NCBI GenBank assembly: GCA_038106575.1
Contig: JAYOED010000060.1
Location: 1-13,603, forward strand
Direction: 5' to 3'
Length of the DNA stretch: 13,603 nucleotides
Source of the DNA: Ga0077527 sp038106575
Lineage (GTDB): Bacteria > Pseudomonadota > Gammaproteobacteria > Burkholderiales > SG8-41
How positions within the stretch are numbered: position 1 is the first letter of the stretch; every line of letters begins with the position of its first letter. A program made the translations under genes and the position numbers. The notes beneath the pieces are model-generated. The model searched no databases, was not told the origin of the DNA, and was given only the letters and a program-made list of their open reading frames with translations. Positions 1 to 7,747 of the stretch are shown here, piece by piece.

Positions 1-65
1 CATCTGGATAGAGTACTTGGCTACGAACCAAGGGGTAGGGGGTTCGAATCCCTCCGGCCGCGCCA
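1..65 (+). tRNA. tRNA-Arg (anticodon ACG), 5' end cut off by window start
   Basis: The anticodon arm is CTTGG (16-20), a seven-base loop CTACGAA (21-27) and CCAAG (28-32), which puts ACG at 23-25. The T arm has stem 38-42 paired with 50-54 around TTCGAAT (43-49). The 3' acceptor strand is followed by a G discriminator (62) and an encoded CCA (63-65). The acceptor 5' strand and most of the D arm lie outside the window. ACG reads CGN arginine codons, normally after A34 is converted to inosine. An intrinsic terminator follows directly. Confidence 0.95.
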
Positions 66-75
66 TTAACACCGA

Positions 76-104
76 GGCCCGCGATACACGTCGCGGGCCT
101 TTTT
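76..104 (+). terminator. Rho-independent terminator of the tRNA-Arg transcript
   Basis: A perfect 9-bp stem, GGCCCGCGA (76-84) with TCGCGGGCC (91-99), encloses a six-base loop and is followed by five T (100-104). It begins 11 bases after the tRNA CCA end, so it should close the tRNA transcript. Confidence 0.92.
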
Positions 105-184
105 CATTAACGCAACGGCAAGCGGCGTTTCTTGCAAGGCATCAGGGATGGTTTTGTCGCCGCCCGTAAGCGCAACGGTCGTGA

Positions 185-388
185 TTCACGCAGCCCCTGT
201 TCTGGCTTGCCCTGTGGTGGGCAGTCGCGCTCCTGAGCTTGAAGCGCTCGCGCAGGCTCGCGCTCACCATGATTTGGGCCGGGCTGCTGGCGATGGGCGC
301 GCTCGGTTTTCAGGCGATTCCGGTTCGATCGGACCTCGCCGGAAGCGCTAGTCGGCCCGTTGGCATGCCTTACCTTGAAATTTTTTAG
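185..388 (+). pseudogene. Remnant-like open frame coding for two hydrophobic segments
   Basis: After a TGA at 182-184 this frame stays open for 67 codons to TAG at 386-388. It would encode a Trp/Leu-rich hydrophobic stretch, a basic KRSRR turn, a second hydrophobic stretch and a polar tail. The pattern of two membrane helices with a short basic loop recalls the N-terminus of DUF218 (ElyC/YdcF/SanA-type) proteins, but this is only an impression. There is no start codon before the first helix, no ribosome binding site, and the frame ends where the AT-rich promoter begins. It may be a decayed gene fragment or chance. The rest of 105-430 shows nothing else I can support. Confidence 0.25.
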
Positions 389-400
389 GTGGCGTGGATT
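384..400. repeat. 17-bp motif shared with the aconitase upstream region (copy 1)
   Basis: TTTAGGTGGCGTGGATT, 117 bases before the H-NS-like start codon. It is the partner of the copy at 7870-7886 (15 of 17 identical). A looser relative, TTTTTTAGGGGGTGGCATTA, begins at 12291 in the mdh leader. Confidence 0.4.
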
Positions 401-433
401 ATTTGGTTTTTACTTATTTTAATGTGAAGTATT

Positions 434-460
434 ATATTTTATATTTTATATTTTATATTT
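434..460 (+). repeat. Tandem 7-bp AT repeat (ATATTTT, 3.9 copies)
   Basis: ATATTTT occurs at 434-440, 441-447 and 448-454, with a partial copy at 455-460. It lies in an almost pure A/T tract directly upstream of the H-NS-like gene. Such DNA is curved and is a typical target of H-NS-type proteins, so autoregulation is plausible. Confidence 0.85.
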
Positions 461-480
461 CATAACTTATAATCTATAAT
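445..480 (+). promoter_or_regulatory. Two overlapping sigma70-like promoters offset by 7 bp, for the H-NS-like gene
   Basis: There are two perfect TATAAT hexamers, at 468-473 and 475-480. Each has a TTTATA hexamer exactly 17 bases upstream (445-450 and 452-457), because the -35-like boxes sit in the 7-bp repeat. TTTATA matches TTGACA at four of six positions. The start codon is 36 bases downstream of the second -10 box. Confidence 0.5.
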
Positions 481-516
481 ATAATAGCTATTTACCATTT
501 ATTCGAAAGGCTCCAA

Positions 517-876
517 ATGAAACCCGGCTCCAAGCTCATCGCCATCCGCAAAAAAATCTCCGCGCTTAAAAAGCTTGAGGATCAACTGCTCAATAGCCGC
601 GCCGTATTACTTAACCGTATCGTCAAGCAACTCGCCGCCAAAGGGGTCACCGTCCTAGAGTTGAGCGCGCACGTCAAACTCACGGGTGAGGGCGCGCGCG
701 AGCGCGGCAAAGCCAAAGCGAAGCGCAAAAAAACCAAAGCCACCGACAGGCGCAGCCAGGTGCAGGTGAAGTACCGTGACAAGGCTGGCAACACCTGGAC
801 CGGGCGGGGCAAGGCGCCACGCTGGCTGGCGGAGTTTGAGGCAAAGGGCGGGAAGCGCGAGACGCTGGCGGTGTGA
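517..876 (+). CDS. H-NS family nucleoid-associated DNA-binding protein
   Basis: A small (119 aa) basic protein that should bind AT-rich DNA and silence or organise transcription. Residues 1-45 are rich in Lys and Leu and look like the coiled-coil oligomerisation region. Residues 55-80 form a very basic linker (RERGKAKAKRKK). Residues 83-115 carry the C-terminal H-NS DNA-binding domain with YRDKAGNTWTGRGKAPRWL, the form common in beta- and gammaproteobacterial H-NS-like proteins. The ATG at 517 is supported by GAAAGG at 505-510, six bases upstream. The gene appears monocistronic, with AT repeats and twin -10 boxes upstream that suggest autoregulation. Its paralogue group (chromosomal housekeeping or accessory) cannot be told from sequence alone. 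Confidence 0.9.
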   Translation: MKPGSKLIAIRKKISALKKLEDQLLNSRAVLLNRIVKQLAAKGVTVLELSAHVKLTGEGARERGKAKAKRKKTKATDRRSQVQVKYRDKAGNTWTGRGKAPRWLAEFEAKGGKRETLAV

Positions 877-926
877 GCTCGAGGGTTAACCGGTCTCGGG
901 TCGATGGTATTTTGCGCTGCGATGAG

Positions 927-950
927 GGTGCCGCCGCCATACCCGGCACC
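927..950 (+). other. Inverted repeat downstream of the H-NS-like gene, possible weak terminator
   Basis: GGTGCCG (927-933) and CGGCACC (944-950) form a perfect 7-bp stem with a 10-base loop, 50 bases after the stop codon. No T-run follows, so intrinsic termination is doubtful. A second short palindrome, CTTGCGCGCAAG, is at 957-968. Confidence 0.35.
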
Positions 951-1232
951 TTGAGTCTTGCGCGCAAGGTCCTACGGAAACCCATTAAACCTCGGCAACT
1001 TAAACCCTAAGCCGCTTAACCGCCCTATTTTTGCGAAACGAAATCCGCTGCATCGGAGATCGGGTAAAGGGGGGCATGGGAGTTAGCGGAGCAGGCACCC
1101 CATGGCGTTTTAAGAGAGGGGTTGCGCTAAGTCCCCACACTGCACCTGCAGTCAGGGCCCCACATGCTACGCCTCCCGCACGAAAGTTGTGCTTACCCCT
1201 GTATTTCTCTTAAATTCACGCCGGGTTCCAAG

Positions 1233-1252
1233 CCTCGATAAAATAATCGAGG
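1233..1252. promoter_or_regulatory. Hairpin/inverted repeat upstream of the oxaloacetate decarboxylase-like gene
   Basis: CCTCGAT (1233-1239) and ATCGAGG (1246-1252) are a perfect 7-bp inverted repeat around AAAATA. It lies 99 bases before the proposed TTG start. With no T-run on either side it is more likely an operator or a leader hairpin than a terminator. This is inference. Confidence 0.35.
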
Positions 1253-1339
1253 TTATCCCAGTTAAAGAGTCTAAGCATGTGCTTTTACGCAAAGCCTGCT
1301 TACTGTTAACGTGAAATATTGCCGTCAGAATTTTTCATC

Positions 1340-1344
1340 AGGAG
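1340..1344 (+). promoter_or_regulatory. Ribosome binding site that decides the TTG start at 1352
   Basis: AGGAG at 1340-1344 is seven bases before TTG at 1352-1354. The upstream in-frame TTG at 1319 has no comparable site and would place this Shine-Dalgarno inside the coding region. Confidence 0.8.
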
Positions 1345-1351
1345 AAAGCCT

Positions 1352-2224
1352 TTGAGTCACCTGCGCCACACCGAACAACGCAAGCGCTTTCGTATGATCC
1401 TTAATGGAACCGAGTGCGTGTCTCCTGCCAGTGTGTATGACCCCCTATCGGCACGCTTGGCAGAAAGTGTTGGCTACAAGCTGGGTATCCTCGCCGGCTC
1501 GGTGTCCTCGAATACCACACTGGCCGCACCCGATCTGATCGTGCTTACTTTGACCGACTTCGCTGACCAAGTACGGCGCATGATGCGTGTGAGCGACATC
1601 AGCCTGCTAGTCGATGCCGACCACGGCTACGGTAATGCGCTGAACGTTATGCGTACCGTGCAGGAGCTGGAATATGCTGGGGTATCGGCAATGAGCATCG
1701 AGGACACTTCGCTGCCAATTCGCTTCGGCCAGCCCGAAGGACAAGATGAGCTAATCACGATCACGGAGATGGTCGGCAAGCTCAAGGCGGCTGTAGCGGC
1801 TCGCCGCGACCCTTCGACTGTGATTGCAGGTCGCACCGCGGCACTGAAAGTGGAGGGTACTGAGAAGACCGTAGAGCGTGTCAAGGCCTATGCCTCCTGC
1901 GGTGTGGATTGCATCTTTATTATCGGAGTCGAAACCGCGGAGCAGGTGCATGCGGTGCATCAGGCGTCTAAACTACCAGTGATTGTTGGGCCGGGTAAGA
2001 CCACTGCGCAGCGTGCTGATTTCGCTAATGCCGGAGCACGAGTATTGTTGCAGGGCCATCAGCCGGTGGCGGCGGCGTGCAAGGCGCTGCGTGACGTTTA
2101 CGCGCACCTCTATAGCGGTGGTGCTGTATCCGAGTTGAGCGACAAGATGCTGTCAGCCAAGGAAATAGATGCACTGGTATCCGGGGAGGATTATAAGAGA
2201 TACCTGAACGATTACATGCGCTGA
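1352..2224 (+). CDS. Oxaloacetate decarboxylase-like enzyme, isocitrate lyase/PEP mutase superfamily
   Basis: A 290-aa (beta/alpha)8-type enzyme. It closely follows the pattern of the oxaloacetate decarboxylase PA4872: VYDPLSARLAE near residues 29-38, AGSVSSNTTLAAPD at 48-61, the metal-site motif VDADHGYGNALNVMRT at 87-102, and SIEDTSLPIRFG at 115-126. His-236 in QGHQP matches the conserved His of that class. The expected reaction is oxaloacetate to pyruvate plus CO2. The KRCG-type loop with catalytic Cys, required in isocitrate and methylisocitrate lyases, is absent, so it should not be called PrpB. I choose TTG 1352 over an upstream in-frame TTG because AGGAG sits seven bases before it and the N-terminus then matches the family. 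It converges with the second aconitase gene, 122 bp away. Confidence 0.82.
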   Translation: MSHLRHTEQRKRFRMILNGTECVSPASVYDPLSARLAESVGYKLGILAGSVSSNTTLAAPDLIVLTLTDFADQVRRMMRVSDISLLVDADHGYGNALNVMRTVQELEYAGVSAMSIEDTSLPIRFGQPEGQDELITITEMVGKLKAAVAARRDPSTVIAGRTAALKVEGTEKTVERVKAYASCGVDCIFIIGVETAEQVHAVHQASKLPVIVGPGKTTAQRADFANAGARVLLQGHQPVAAACKALRDVYAHLYSGGAVSELSDKMLSAKEIDALVSGEDYKRYLNDYMR

Positions 2225-2346
2225 GCTGCAGGGAAGCTGTTGCAAAACCATCATAGGTAATGCGTGTCCGGAAACAAATTTTTTTAAGCGTCCGTCAATA
2301 CATCTAGTCAGAGAAACCTAATCGAATAGGCGGGCTATGTGCCAGT

Positions 2347-5043
2347 TCAGGCCGCCTCCAGCAGTTCCCTAAGCACATAGGGTAGGATACCTCCGTGCTT
2401 CAGGTAATCGACCTCGATGACGGTGTCGATACGTAGCGTCAGCGGTACCTTGTGCGTGCTGCCGTCGGGGCGGGTGATGGTCATGGCTACGTCCTGTAGC
2501 GGTTTGACGTTGCCGCCGGCAATACCCTCAATGTCGAAGGTCTCGGTGCCTTCGATACCGAGCGTCTTCACATCAGTGCCCGGTTTGAACTGCAGCGGAA
2601 CAATGCCCATGCCGATCAGGTTGGCGCGATGGATGCGTTCGAAGCTCTTGACGATGACTGCACGAACACCGAGCAACTGTACGCCCTTGGCAGCCCAGTC
2701 TCGTGATGAACCCATACCGTAATCGTCGCCACCGAAAATCACTAGCGGCGTGTTCTTGGCGCGGTAGATTTCCGAGGCCTCAAAGATGGTCATCTGTTCG
2801 CCAGTAGGCTGGACCTTGGTGATCGGGCCCTCGGCGCCCGGCACAATGGCGTTGCGTAGGCGCACGTTAGCAAAGGTGCCGCGTACCATCAATTCATGGT
2901 TACAGCGGCGTACGCCGAAGTGGCCCCACTCCGAAGGGGGGTGATCTTTGAACGGCTCTAGCCATTTACCAGCGGGTGTGCCCGGCTTGATCTTGGTTGA
3001 GGGGCTGATGTGATCGGTGGTGATCGAGTCGCCAAGGATGGCCAGTGCGCGTGCGCCCTTGATGTCGTCAACCTTGCCTGGAGTGCGGGTAACACCCTCG
3101 AAGAAAGGCGGCTCCTTGATGAAAGTGGATTTGGCGTCCCACTGATAGACCGCGCCCTTGATCGTGGGGATGGCTTCCCACAGTTTCTTGTTGCCAGACA
3201 GGTCGCCATACTCGCGGCGGAAATGCTCAGCGTTAGCGGCGAACTTGAGCAGCGCCGCGACTTCGGCATCGGTCGGCCACAGGTCTTTCAGGTAGACCGG
3301 TTTACCGTCGTTGTCCTTGCCTAGCGGATCCTTGGAGAGGTCGGTGCGCACGGTGCCTGCCAGCGCGTAGGCCACCACCAGCGCCGGGCTGGCGAGGTAG
3401 TTGGCGCGCAGGTTGGCGTGCACGCGGGCCTCGAAGTTGCGGTTGCCGGAGAGCACGGCGCAGGTCACCAGGTCCTTGGAGACCACGACTTCCTCAATCT
3501 GGTGATCGAGGGGGCCGGCTGCCCCCATGCAGGTGGTGCAACCGTAAGCGACCACGCCGAAACCGAGCTTTTCCAGCGACGGTAGCAGGCCGGCATCGCG
3601 CAGGTAGGCGGTGACTACCTTAGATCCCGGAGCCAGTGATGTCTTGATGCGCGGATGCGGCATCAGGCCTTTTTCGACCGCACGTTTGGCGAGCAGGCCT
3701 GCGGCGAGCAGCAGCGCCGGGTTCGAGGTGTTGGTGCATGATGTGATAGAAGCAATCAGCACGTCGCCATGGCCGACGTCGAAGTTATGGCCGGTGGGTT
3801 CACGCCGGTTGAGATCGGCGGCGGGCCGTGCGTAACCGTTCTTCTCTGCTGGTGCGGAGAATAGTGTGTCGAAATTGCGGCCGAGGTCGGGCAGGCTGAC
3901 GCGGTCTTGCGGGCGTTTAGGTCCGGACAGGCTGGGTACGATGGAGCCGAGGTCGAGTTCGATAACCTCGCTGTAGTCGATTTCGCCGGGCTTGGGCATG
4001 CCGAACATGCCTTGGGCCTTGTAGTAGGCCTCGATCGCGGACACCAGCTCAGCTGAGCGTCCGGTGGTACGGAAGTAATCGATGGTCTTGTCGTCGACCG
4101 GGAAGTAGCCCATGGTCGCGCCGTATTCCGGCGCCATGTTGGCGACGGTGCAGCGGTCGGCTGCAGTTAGTGCGGCCGCGCCTTCGCCGAAGAATTCGAC
4201 GAACTTGCCGACCACCTTGGTCTTACGCATGAGTTCGGTGACGGTCAACGCGAGATCAGTCGCGGTGACGCCTTCGCGCAGCCTACCGGTCATATGGCAA
4301 CCGATGACGTCGGGCGTGAGGAAGGCGTTGGGCTGGCCGAGCATCGCGGCTTCGGCTTCAATCCCGCCTACGCCCCAACCAACAACGCCGATGCCGTTGA
4401 CCATGGTGGTGTGCGAATCTGTGCCGAACACGGTGTCGGGGTAGTAGACGCCGTTTTTCTCCCAGACACCCTGCGACAGGTATTCCATGTTGATCTGGTG
4501 GATGATGCCGTTGCCCGGAGGCACCACGCGCACGGTTTCAAAAGCACCTTGCGCCCACTTCACGAAACGGTAACGTTCGGCGTTGCGCTTGAATTCGATT
4601 TCCTGGTTGCGCTGAACGGCATCCGGCGCGTTGTGTACGTCGATTTCGACCGAGTGGTCGACAACGACATCGACCGGTACAAGCGGCTCAATCTTGCCAG
4701 GCGGCACGCCAAGACGCTCGGCAGCAGCGCGCATCGCCGACAGGTCGTTCAATGCACCGAAGCCGATCAGGTCCTGCAGCACGATGCGCACGACTATGAA
4801 AGGGATTTCAGCGGTGCGCTTGCCGTTGGCCTGCCAAGAAGCCAGCGCCTTGACTTGGTCCTCGCTGATTTTCTCGCCGTCGCAGTGGCGTATCAGCGCC
4901 TCGAGCACGACGCGGATCGAGCGCGGCAGTCGCGAGATCTTGCCGAGGCCGGCCATTTCGAGCGCCGCGAGGCTGTGGTATTTGCCAGTCTTGCCGGAAG
5001 AAGGCGTGAATTCCTTCAGGGTATTGAATGTGTCTTTTGCCAT
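2347..5043 (-). CDS. acnA: Aconitate hydratase, AcnA/IRP type (second tandem copy)
   Basis: An 898-aa cytosolic [4Fe-4S] dehydratase interconverting citrate and isocitrate via cis-aconitate; such enzymes can also hydrate 2-methylaconitate. Full length for the family (about 890 aa). Cluster ligands are Cys-436 (ITSCTNTSNP), Cys-502 and Cys-505 (YGCTTCMG). Active-site motifs seen are DSHT (209-212), NRNFEAR (534-540), GDSITTDHISP (671-681) and GSSRDW (778-783). After CTTC it reads MGAAGPL where I recall IGNSGPL in AcnA, and it has GVRRCNHE where GSRRGNHE is usual. The ATG has AAGGA at 5053-5057, nine bases upstream. Only 16 bp separate it from the first aconitase, so the two are cotranscribed. 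I count 39 identities in the first 60 aligned residues against that paralogue. Confidence 0.93.
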   Translation of the reverse strand: MAKDTFNTLKEFTPSSGKTGKYHSLAALEMAGLGKISRLPRSIRVVLEALIRHCDGEKISEDQVKALASWQANGKRTAEIPFIVVRIVLQDLIGFGALNDLSAMRAAAERLGVPPGKIEPLVPVDVVVDHSVEIDVHNAPDAVQRNQEIEFKRNAERYRFVKWAQGAFETVRVVPPGNGIIHQINMEYLSQGVWEKNGVYYPDTVFGTDSHTTMVNGIGVVGWGVGGIEAEAAMLGQPNAFLTPDVIGCHMTGRLREGVTATDLALTVTELMRKTKVVGKFVEFFGEGAAALTAADRCTVANMAPEYGATMGYFPVDDKTIDYFRTTGRSAELVSAIEAYYKAQGMFGMPKPGEIDYSEVIELDLGSIVPSLSGPKRPQDRVSLPDLGRNFDTLFSAPAEKNGYARPAADLNRREPTGHNFDVGHGDVLIASITSCTNTSNPALLLAAGLLAKRAVEKGLMPHPRIKTSLAPGSKVVTAYLRDAGLLPSLEKLGFGVVAYGCTTCMGAAGPLDHQIEEVVVSKDLVTCAVLSGNRNFEARVHANLRANYLASPALVVAYALAGTVRTDLSKDPLGKDNDGKPVYLKDLWPTDAEVAALLKFAANAEHFRREYGDLSGNKKLWEAIPTIKGAVYQWDAKSTFIKEPPFFEGVTRTPGKVDDIKGARALAILGDSITTDHISPSTKIKPGTPAGKWLEPFKDHPPSEWGHFGVRRCNHELMVRGTFANVRLRNAIVPGAEGPITKVQPTGEQMTIFEASEIYRAKNTPLVIFGGDDYGMGSSRDWAAKGVQLLGVRAVIVKSFERIHRANLIGMGIVPLQFKPGTDVKTLGIEGTETFDIEGIAGGNVKPLQDVAMTITRPDGSTHKVPLTLRIDTVIEVDYLKHGGILPYVLRELLEAA

Positions 5044-5059
5044 GTCTGTTTTTCCTTGA

Positions 5060-7747
5060 TCAGGCGGCCATCAGCTCGCGCAACACGTATGGAAGGATGC
5101 CGCCGTGCTTTAGGTATTCGACTTCAATCGGGGAGTCGACGCGCAGAGTGACTGTGACGTTCTGGGTGGAGCCGTCCTTGCGGCGGATCACCAGCGTGAC
5201 GTCCTGCATCGGCTTGACGTTGCCGCCGGCGACACCGAGCAGGTCGTAGGTTTCCTCGCCAGTGATGTTGAGCGATTGCACGCTGTCATCACCCTTAAAC
5301 TGGCAGGGCAGCACGCCCATGCCGATCAGGTTGGAACGGTGGATACGTTCGAAGCCGCGGGCAATGACGACCTTGATGCCGAGCATCTGCGTGCCTTTCG
5401 CAGCCCAGTCACGCGAGGAACCGGTGCCGTAGGCTTCGCCGCCGAAGACGAACAGCGGTACGCCGTCCTTTTGGTAGCGCATTGAGGCTTCGTAAATCTG
5501 CATCTTGTCGCCGCTGGGCTGGTGAATGGTGACGCCGCCCTCAGTGCCAGATACCATGAGGTTCTTGATTCGCGGATTGGCGAAGGCGCCGCGCACCATG
5601 ACTTCGTGGTTTGTGCGACGCGAACCGAAGCTCGACAGGTCGGTGCTGCCGGCAGCGACCAGCCAGTCGCCGGCTAGCGTGCCCTTGCGGATCGGCGCTA
5701 CCGGGCTGATATGGTCGGTGGTTAGCTTGTTGCCAAAGATGCCCAGCGCATGGCCGCTCTTGACGTCATCGATCTTGGGCAGTTCTTTCTTGAAGCCCTC
5801 GAACAACGGTGGCTCAAGCATGTAGGTGGATTTTGGGTCCCACTGGAACAGCGCGCCCTTGGCTTCGGGGATGGCGTCCCAGAGGTCTTTCGCACCGGAG
5901 AGATCGCCGTATTCGCGCTTGAAGTTTTCGCTGTTGGTCGCGAATTTCATAACCGAGTCGACTTCTTCGGGCGTCGGCCACAGGTCCTTCAGGAATACCG
6001 GCTTGCCTTCGCGGTCGTTGGCAATGGGATCGGTCTCGACGTTTTTCATTACGGTGCCGGCGAGTGCGAAGGCGACGACCAGCGGCGGGCTCATTAGGAA
6101 GTTGGCCTTCAGGCTCTGGTGCACGCGCGCTTCGAAATTGCGGTTGCCGGAAAGCACCGCAGCGGATATCACGTCATTCTTGACGATCGATTCCTCGAGA
6201 TCCTTGTCTAGCGGGCCGGCGAGTCCCATGCAGGTGGTGCAGCCGTAGGCGACGACGTGGAAGCCCAGTTGCTCGAGGTAGGTCAGCAGGCCGGAGTCCT
6301 TCAGATAGGCCGTAACCACCTTGGAGCCGGGTGCGAGCGAGGTTTTTACCCGCGGGTGCGGCTTCATGCCTTTTTCGACGGCCTTCTTGGCGAGCAGGCC
6401 CGCCGCGAGCAGCACCCACGGGTTGGAGGTGTTAGTACACGAAGTGATGGCGGCGATGCCGATGTCGCCGTGGCCGACGTCGCCGATGGCCTTGTTGGCG
6501 ACGGCGGAACGCTTGCCTAATTCAGCGGCGGATTTGTTGTAGCCGCCTTCGGCCACGGGTTTCGAGAACAGTTCGGTAAAGCGGTCCTTGATGCCTTCGA
6601 GGTTGATGCGCTCTTCGGGTTGTTTCGGACCCGAGACGCTGGGGCGCACGGTCGAAAGATCGAGTTCGACGACCTGCGTGTAGTCGATTTGGCCTTTTTT
6701 CGGGATGCCGAACATGCCCTGCGCCTTGAGGTAGGACTCGATGGTGTCGACATGTTCTTCGCGGCCCGACATACGGTAGTACTCAAGCGTTTTTTCGTCG
6801 ATCGCGAAGAAACCGCAAGTCGCTCCGTAGTCGGGCGACATGTTGGCGACCGTGGCGCGGTCGGTGGGTGTGAGCGATGCTGCGCCTTCGCCGAAATATT
6901 CAACGAACTTGTTGACGACATTGGTCTTGCGCAGCAGTTCGGTGACGGTCAGCACGAGGTCGGTGGCGGTGACGCCGGGCTTTAGCTTGCCGGTCATATG
7001 CACGCCGACAACGTCGGGTTCGAGGAAGTAGTAGGGCTGGCCGAGCATTCCTGCCTCGGCTTCGATGCCGCCCACGCCCCATGCTAGCACACCGATGGCG
7101 TTGACCATCGTGGTGTGCGAGTCGGTGCCTACGGTGGAATCGGGGTAATACACGCCATCCTTTTCCCAGACGCCGCGCGACAGATATTCAAGATTGACCT
7201 GGTGGCAGATGCCGTTGCCGGGTGGCACCACGCGGATGCCGGAGAAGGCCTGCTTGGCCCACTTAAGAAAGGTGTAGCGCTCGCCGTTGCGCTCGAATTC
7301 GATTTCCATGTTCTTGCGCAGTGCATTGGAGGAGTTGTGCACGTCGACGACGATAGAGTGGTCGACAACGAGATCGACCGGCACCAGCGGTTCGATGCGG
7401 GTGGGTTCGAATTTCTGCCGCTTCGCTTCGGCACGCATCGCGGCGAAGTCATTCAGTGCGGGGAATCCTGCCATGTCTTGCAGCATGATGCGGGCGAGCA
7501 CGAAGGGGACTTCCTGGGTTCGCGGTGCATTGGGTTTCCAGCCGGCCAATGCCTTAACCGCGTCTTCGGTAATGCGCTTGCCATCGCAGTTGCGCAGCAC
7601 GGATTCGAGCACCACGCGCAGGCTGACGGGCAGTCGCGAGGTTTTGCCTAGGCCGGCTTCTTCAAGGGCGGCGAGCGAATAATATTTACCGGCTTTGCCC
7701 GACTTGAGTTTGAATTCCCGGAGTGAGTTGAAGGCGTTGTTGGCCAC
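5060..7747 (-). CDS. acnA: Aconitate hydratase, AcnA/IRP type (first tandem copy), GTG start
   Basis: An 895-aa [4Fe-4S] aconitase of full length. Cluster Cys are 437 (ITSCTNTSNP), 503 and 506 (YGCTTCMG). DSHT is at 209-212, NRNFEAR at 535-541 and GSSRDW at 776-781. It begins with GTG (7745-7747), supported by AGGAG at 7756-7760, eight bases upstream. Where its paralogue and the usual family pattern read GDS-TTDHISP, this copy has GNKLTTDHISPVAPI (672-686). Asp-Ser has become Asn-Lys next to a conserved catalytic-domain motif. After CTTC it has MGLAGPL. It is the first gene after the 254-bp gap below prpD and the thioredoxin-like gene. Either copy could be the partner of PrpD as 2-methylaconitate hydratase; this divergent one is my weak preference. 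Confidence 0.92.
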   Translation of the reverse strand: MANNAFNSLREFKLKSGKAGKYYSLAALEEAGLGKTSRLPVSLRVVLESVLRNCDGKRITEDAVKALAGWKPNAPRTQEVPFVLARIMLQDMAGFPALNDFAAMRAEAKRQKFEPTRIEPLVPVDLVVDHSIVVDVHNSSNALRKNMEIEFERNGERYTFLKWAKQAFSGIRVVPPGNGICHQVNLEYLSRGVWEKDGVYYPDSTVGTDSHTTMVNAIGVLAWGVGGIEAEAGMLGQPYYFLEPDVVGVHMTGKLKPGVTATDLVLTVTELLRKTNVVNKFVEYFGEGAASLTPTDRATVANMSPDYGATCGFFAIDEKTLEYYRMSGREEHVDTIESYLKAQGMFGIPKKGQIDYTQVVELDLSTVRPSVSGPKQPEERINLEGIKDRFTELFSKPVAEGGYNKSAAELGKRSAVANKAIGDVGHGDIGIAAITSCTNTSNPWVLLAAGLLAKKAVEKGMKPHPRVKTSLAPGSKVVTAYLKDSGLLTYLEQLGFHVVAYGCTTCMGLAGPLDKDLEESIVKNDVISAAVLSGNRNFEARVHQSLKANFLMSPPLVVAFALAGTVMKNVETDPIANDREGKPVFLKDLWPTPEEVDSVMKFATNSENFKREYGDLSGAKDLWDAIPEAKGALFQWDPKSTYMLEPPLFEGFKKELPKIDDVKSGHALGIFGNKLTTDHISPVAPIRKGTLAGDWLVAAGSTDLSSFGSRRTNHEVMVRGAFANPRIKNLMVSGTEGGVTIHQPSGDKMQIYEASMRYQKDGVPLFVFGGEAYGTGSSRDWAAKGTQMLGIKVVIARGFERIHRSNLIGMGVLPCQFKGDDSVQSLNITGEETYDLLGVAGGNVKPMQDVTLVIRRKDGSTQNVTVTLRVDSPIEVEYLKHGGILPYVLRELMAA

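Larger units (their letters stand above)
877..1351. other. Intergenic region without a supported gene
   Basis: This 475-bp stretch between the H-NS-like gene and the oxaloacetate decarboxylase-like gene contains short inverted repeats (927-950, 957-968, 1233-1252). The small open frame at 1031-1213 has no ribosome binding site and an unconvincing composition. I could not assign a promoter with confidence. Confidence 0.5.

Noticed and set aside
434..460. The AT repeats as part of a CRISPR array or replication origin
   Set aside because: The units are 7 bp without spacers, and no DnaA-box cluster or replication gene is nearby.
1031..1213. A 60-codon open frame in the intergenic region
   Set aside because: No ribosome binding site, no family resemblance, and composition like the surrounding non-coding DNA.
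1319..1351. Upstream in-frame TTG start for the oxaloacetate decarboxylase-like gene
   Set aside because: No ribosome binding site before it, while AGGAG sits inside this stretch at the right distance for TTG 1352.
1352..2224. Calling this gene prpB to complete the methylcitrate cycle
   Set aside because: The KRCG-type catalytic Cys loop is absent and the residues match the oxaloacetate decarboxylase class.
2225..2346. A bidirectional terminator between the convergent genes
   Set aside because: A T-run at about 2279-2285 is present, but I could find no stem longer than about four base pairs next to it on either strand.
4294..5151. A 285-codon plus-strand open frame
   Set aside because: It is antisense to the start of the second aconitase and the end of the first, has no recognisable domain, and arises from the GC-rich codons of those genes.
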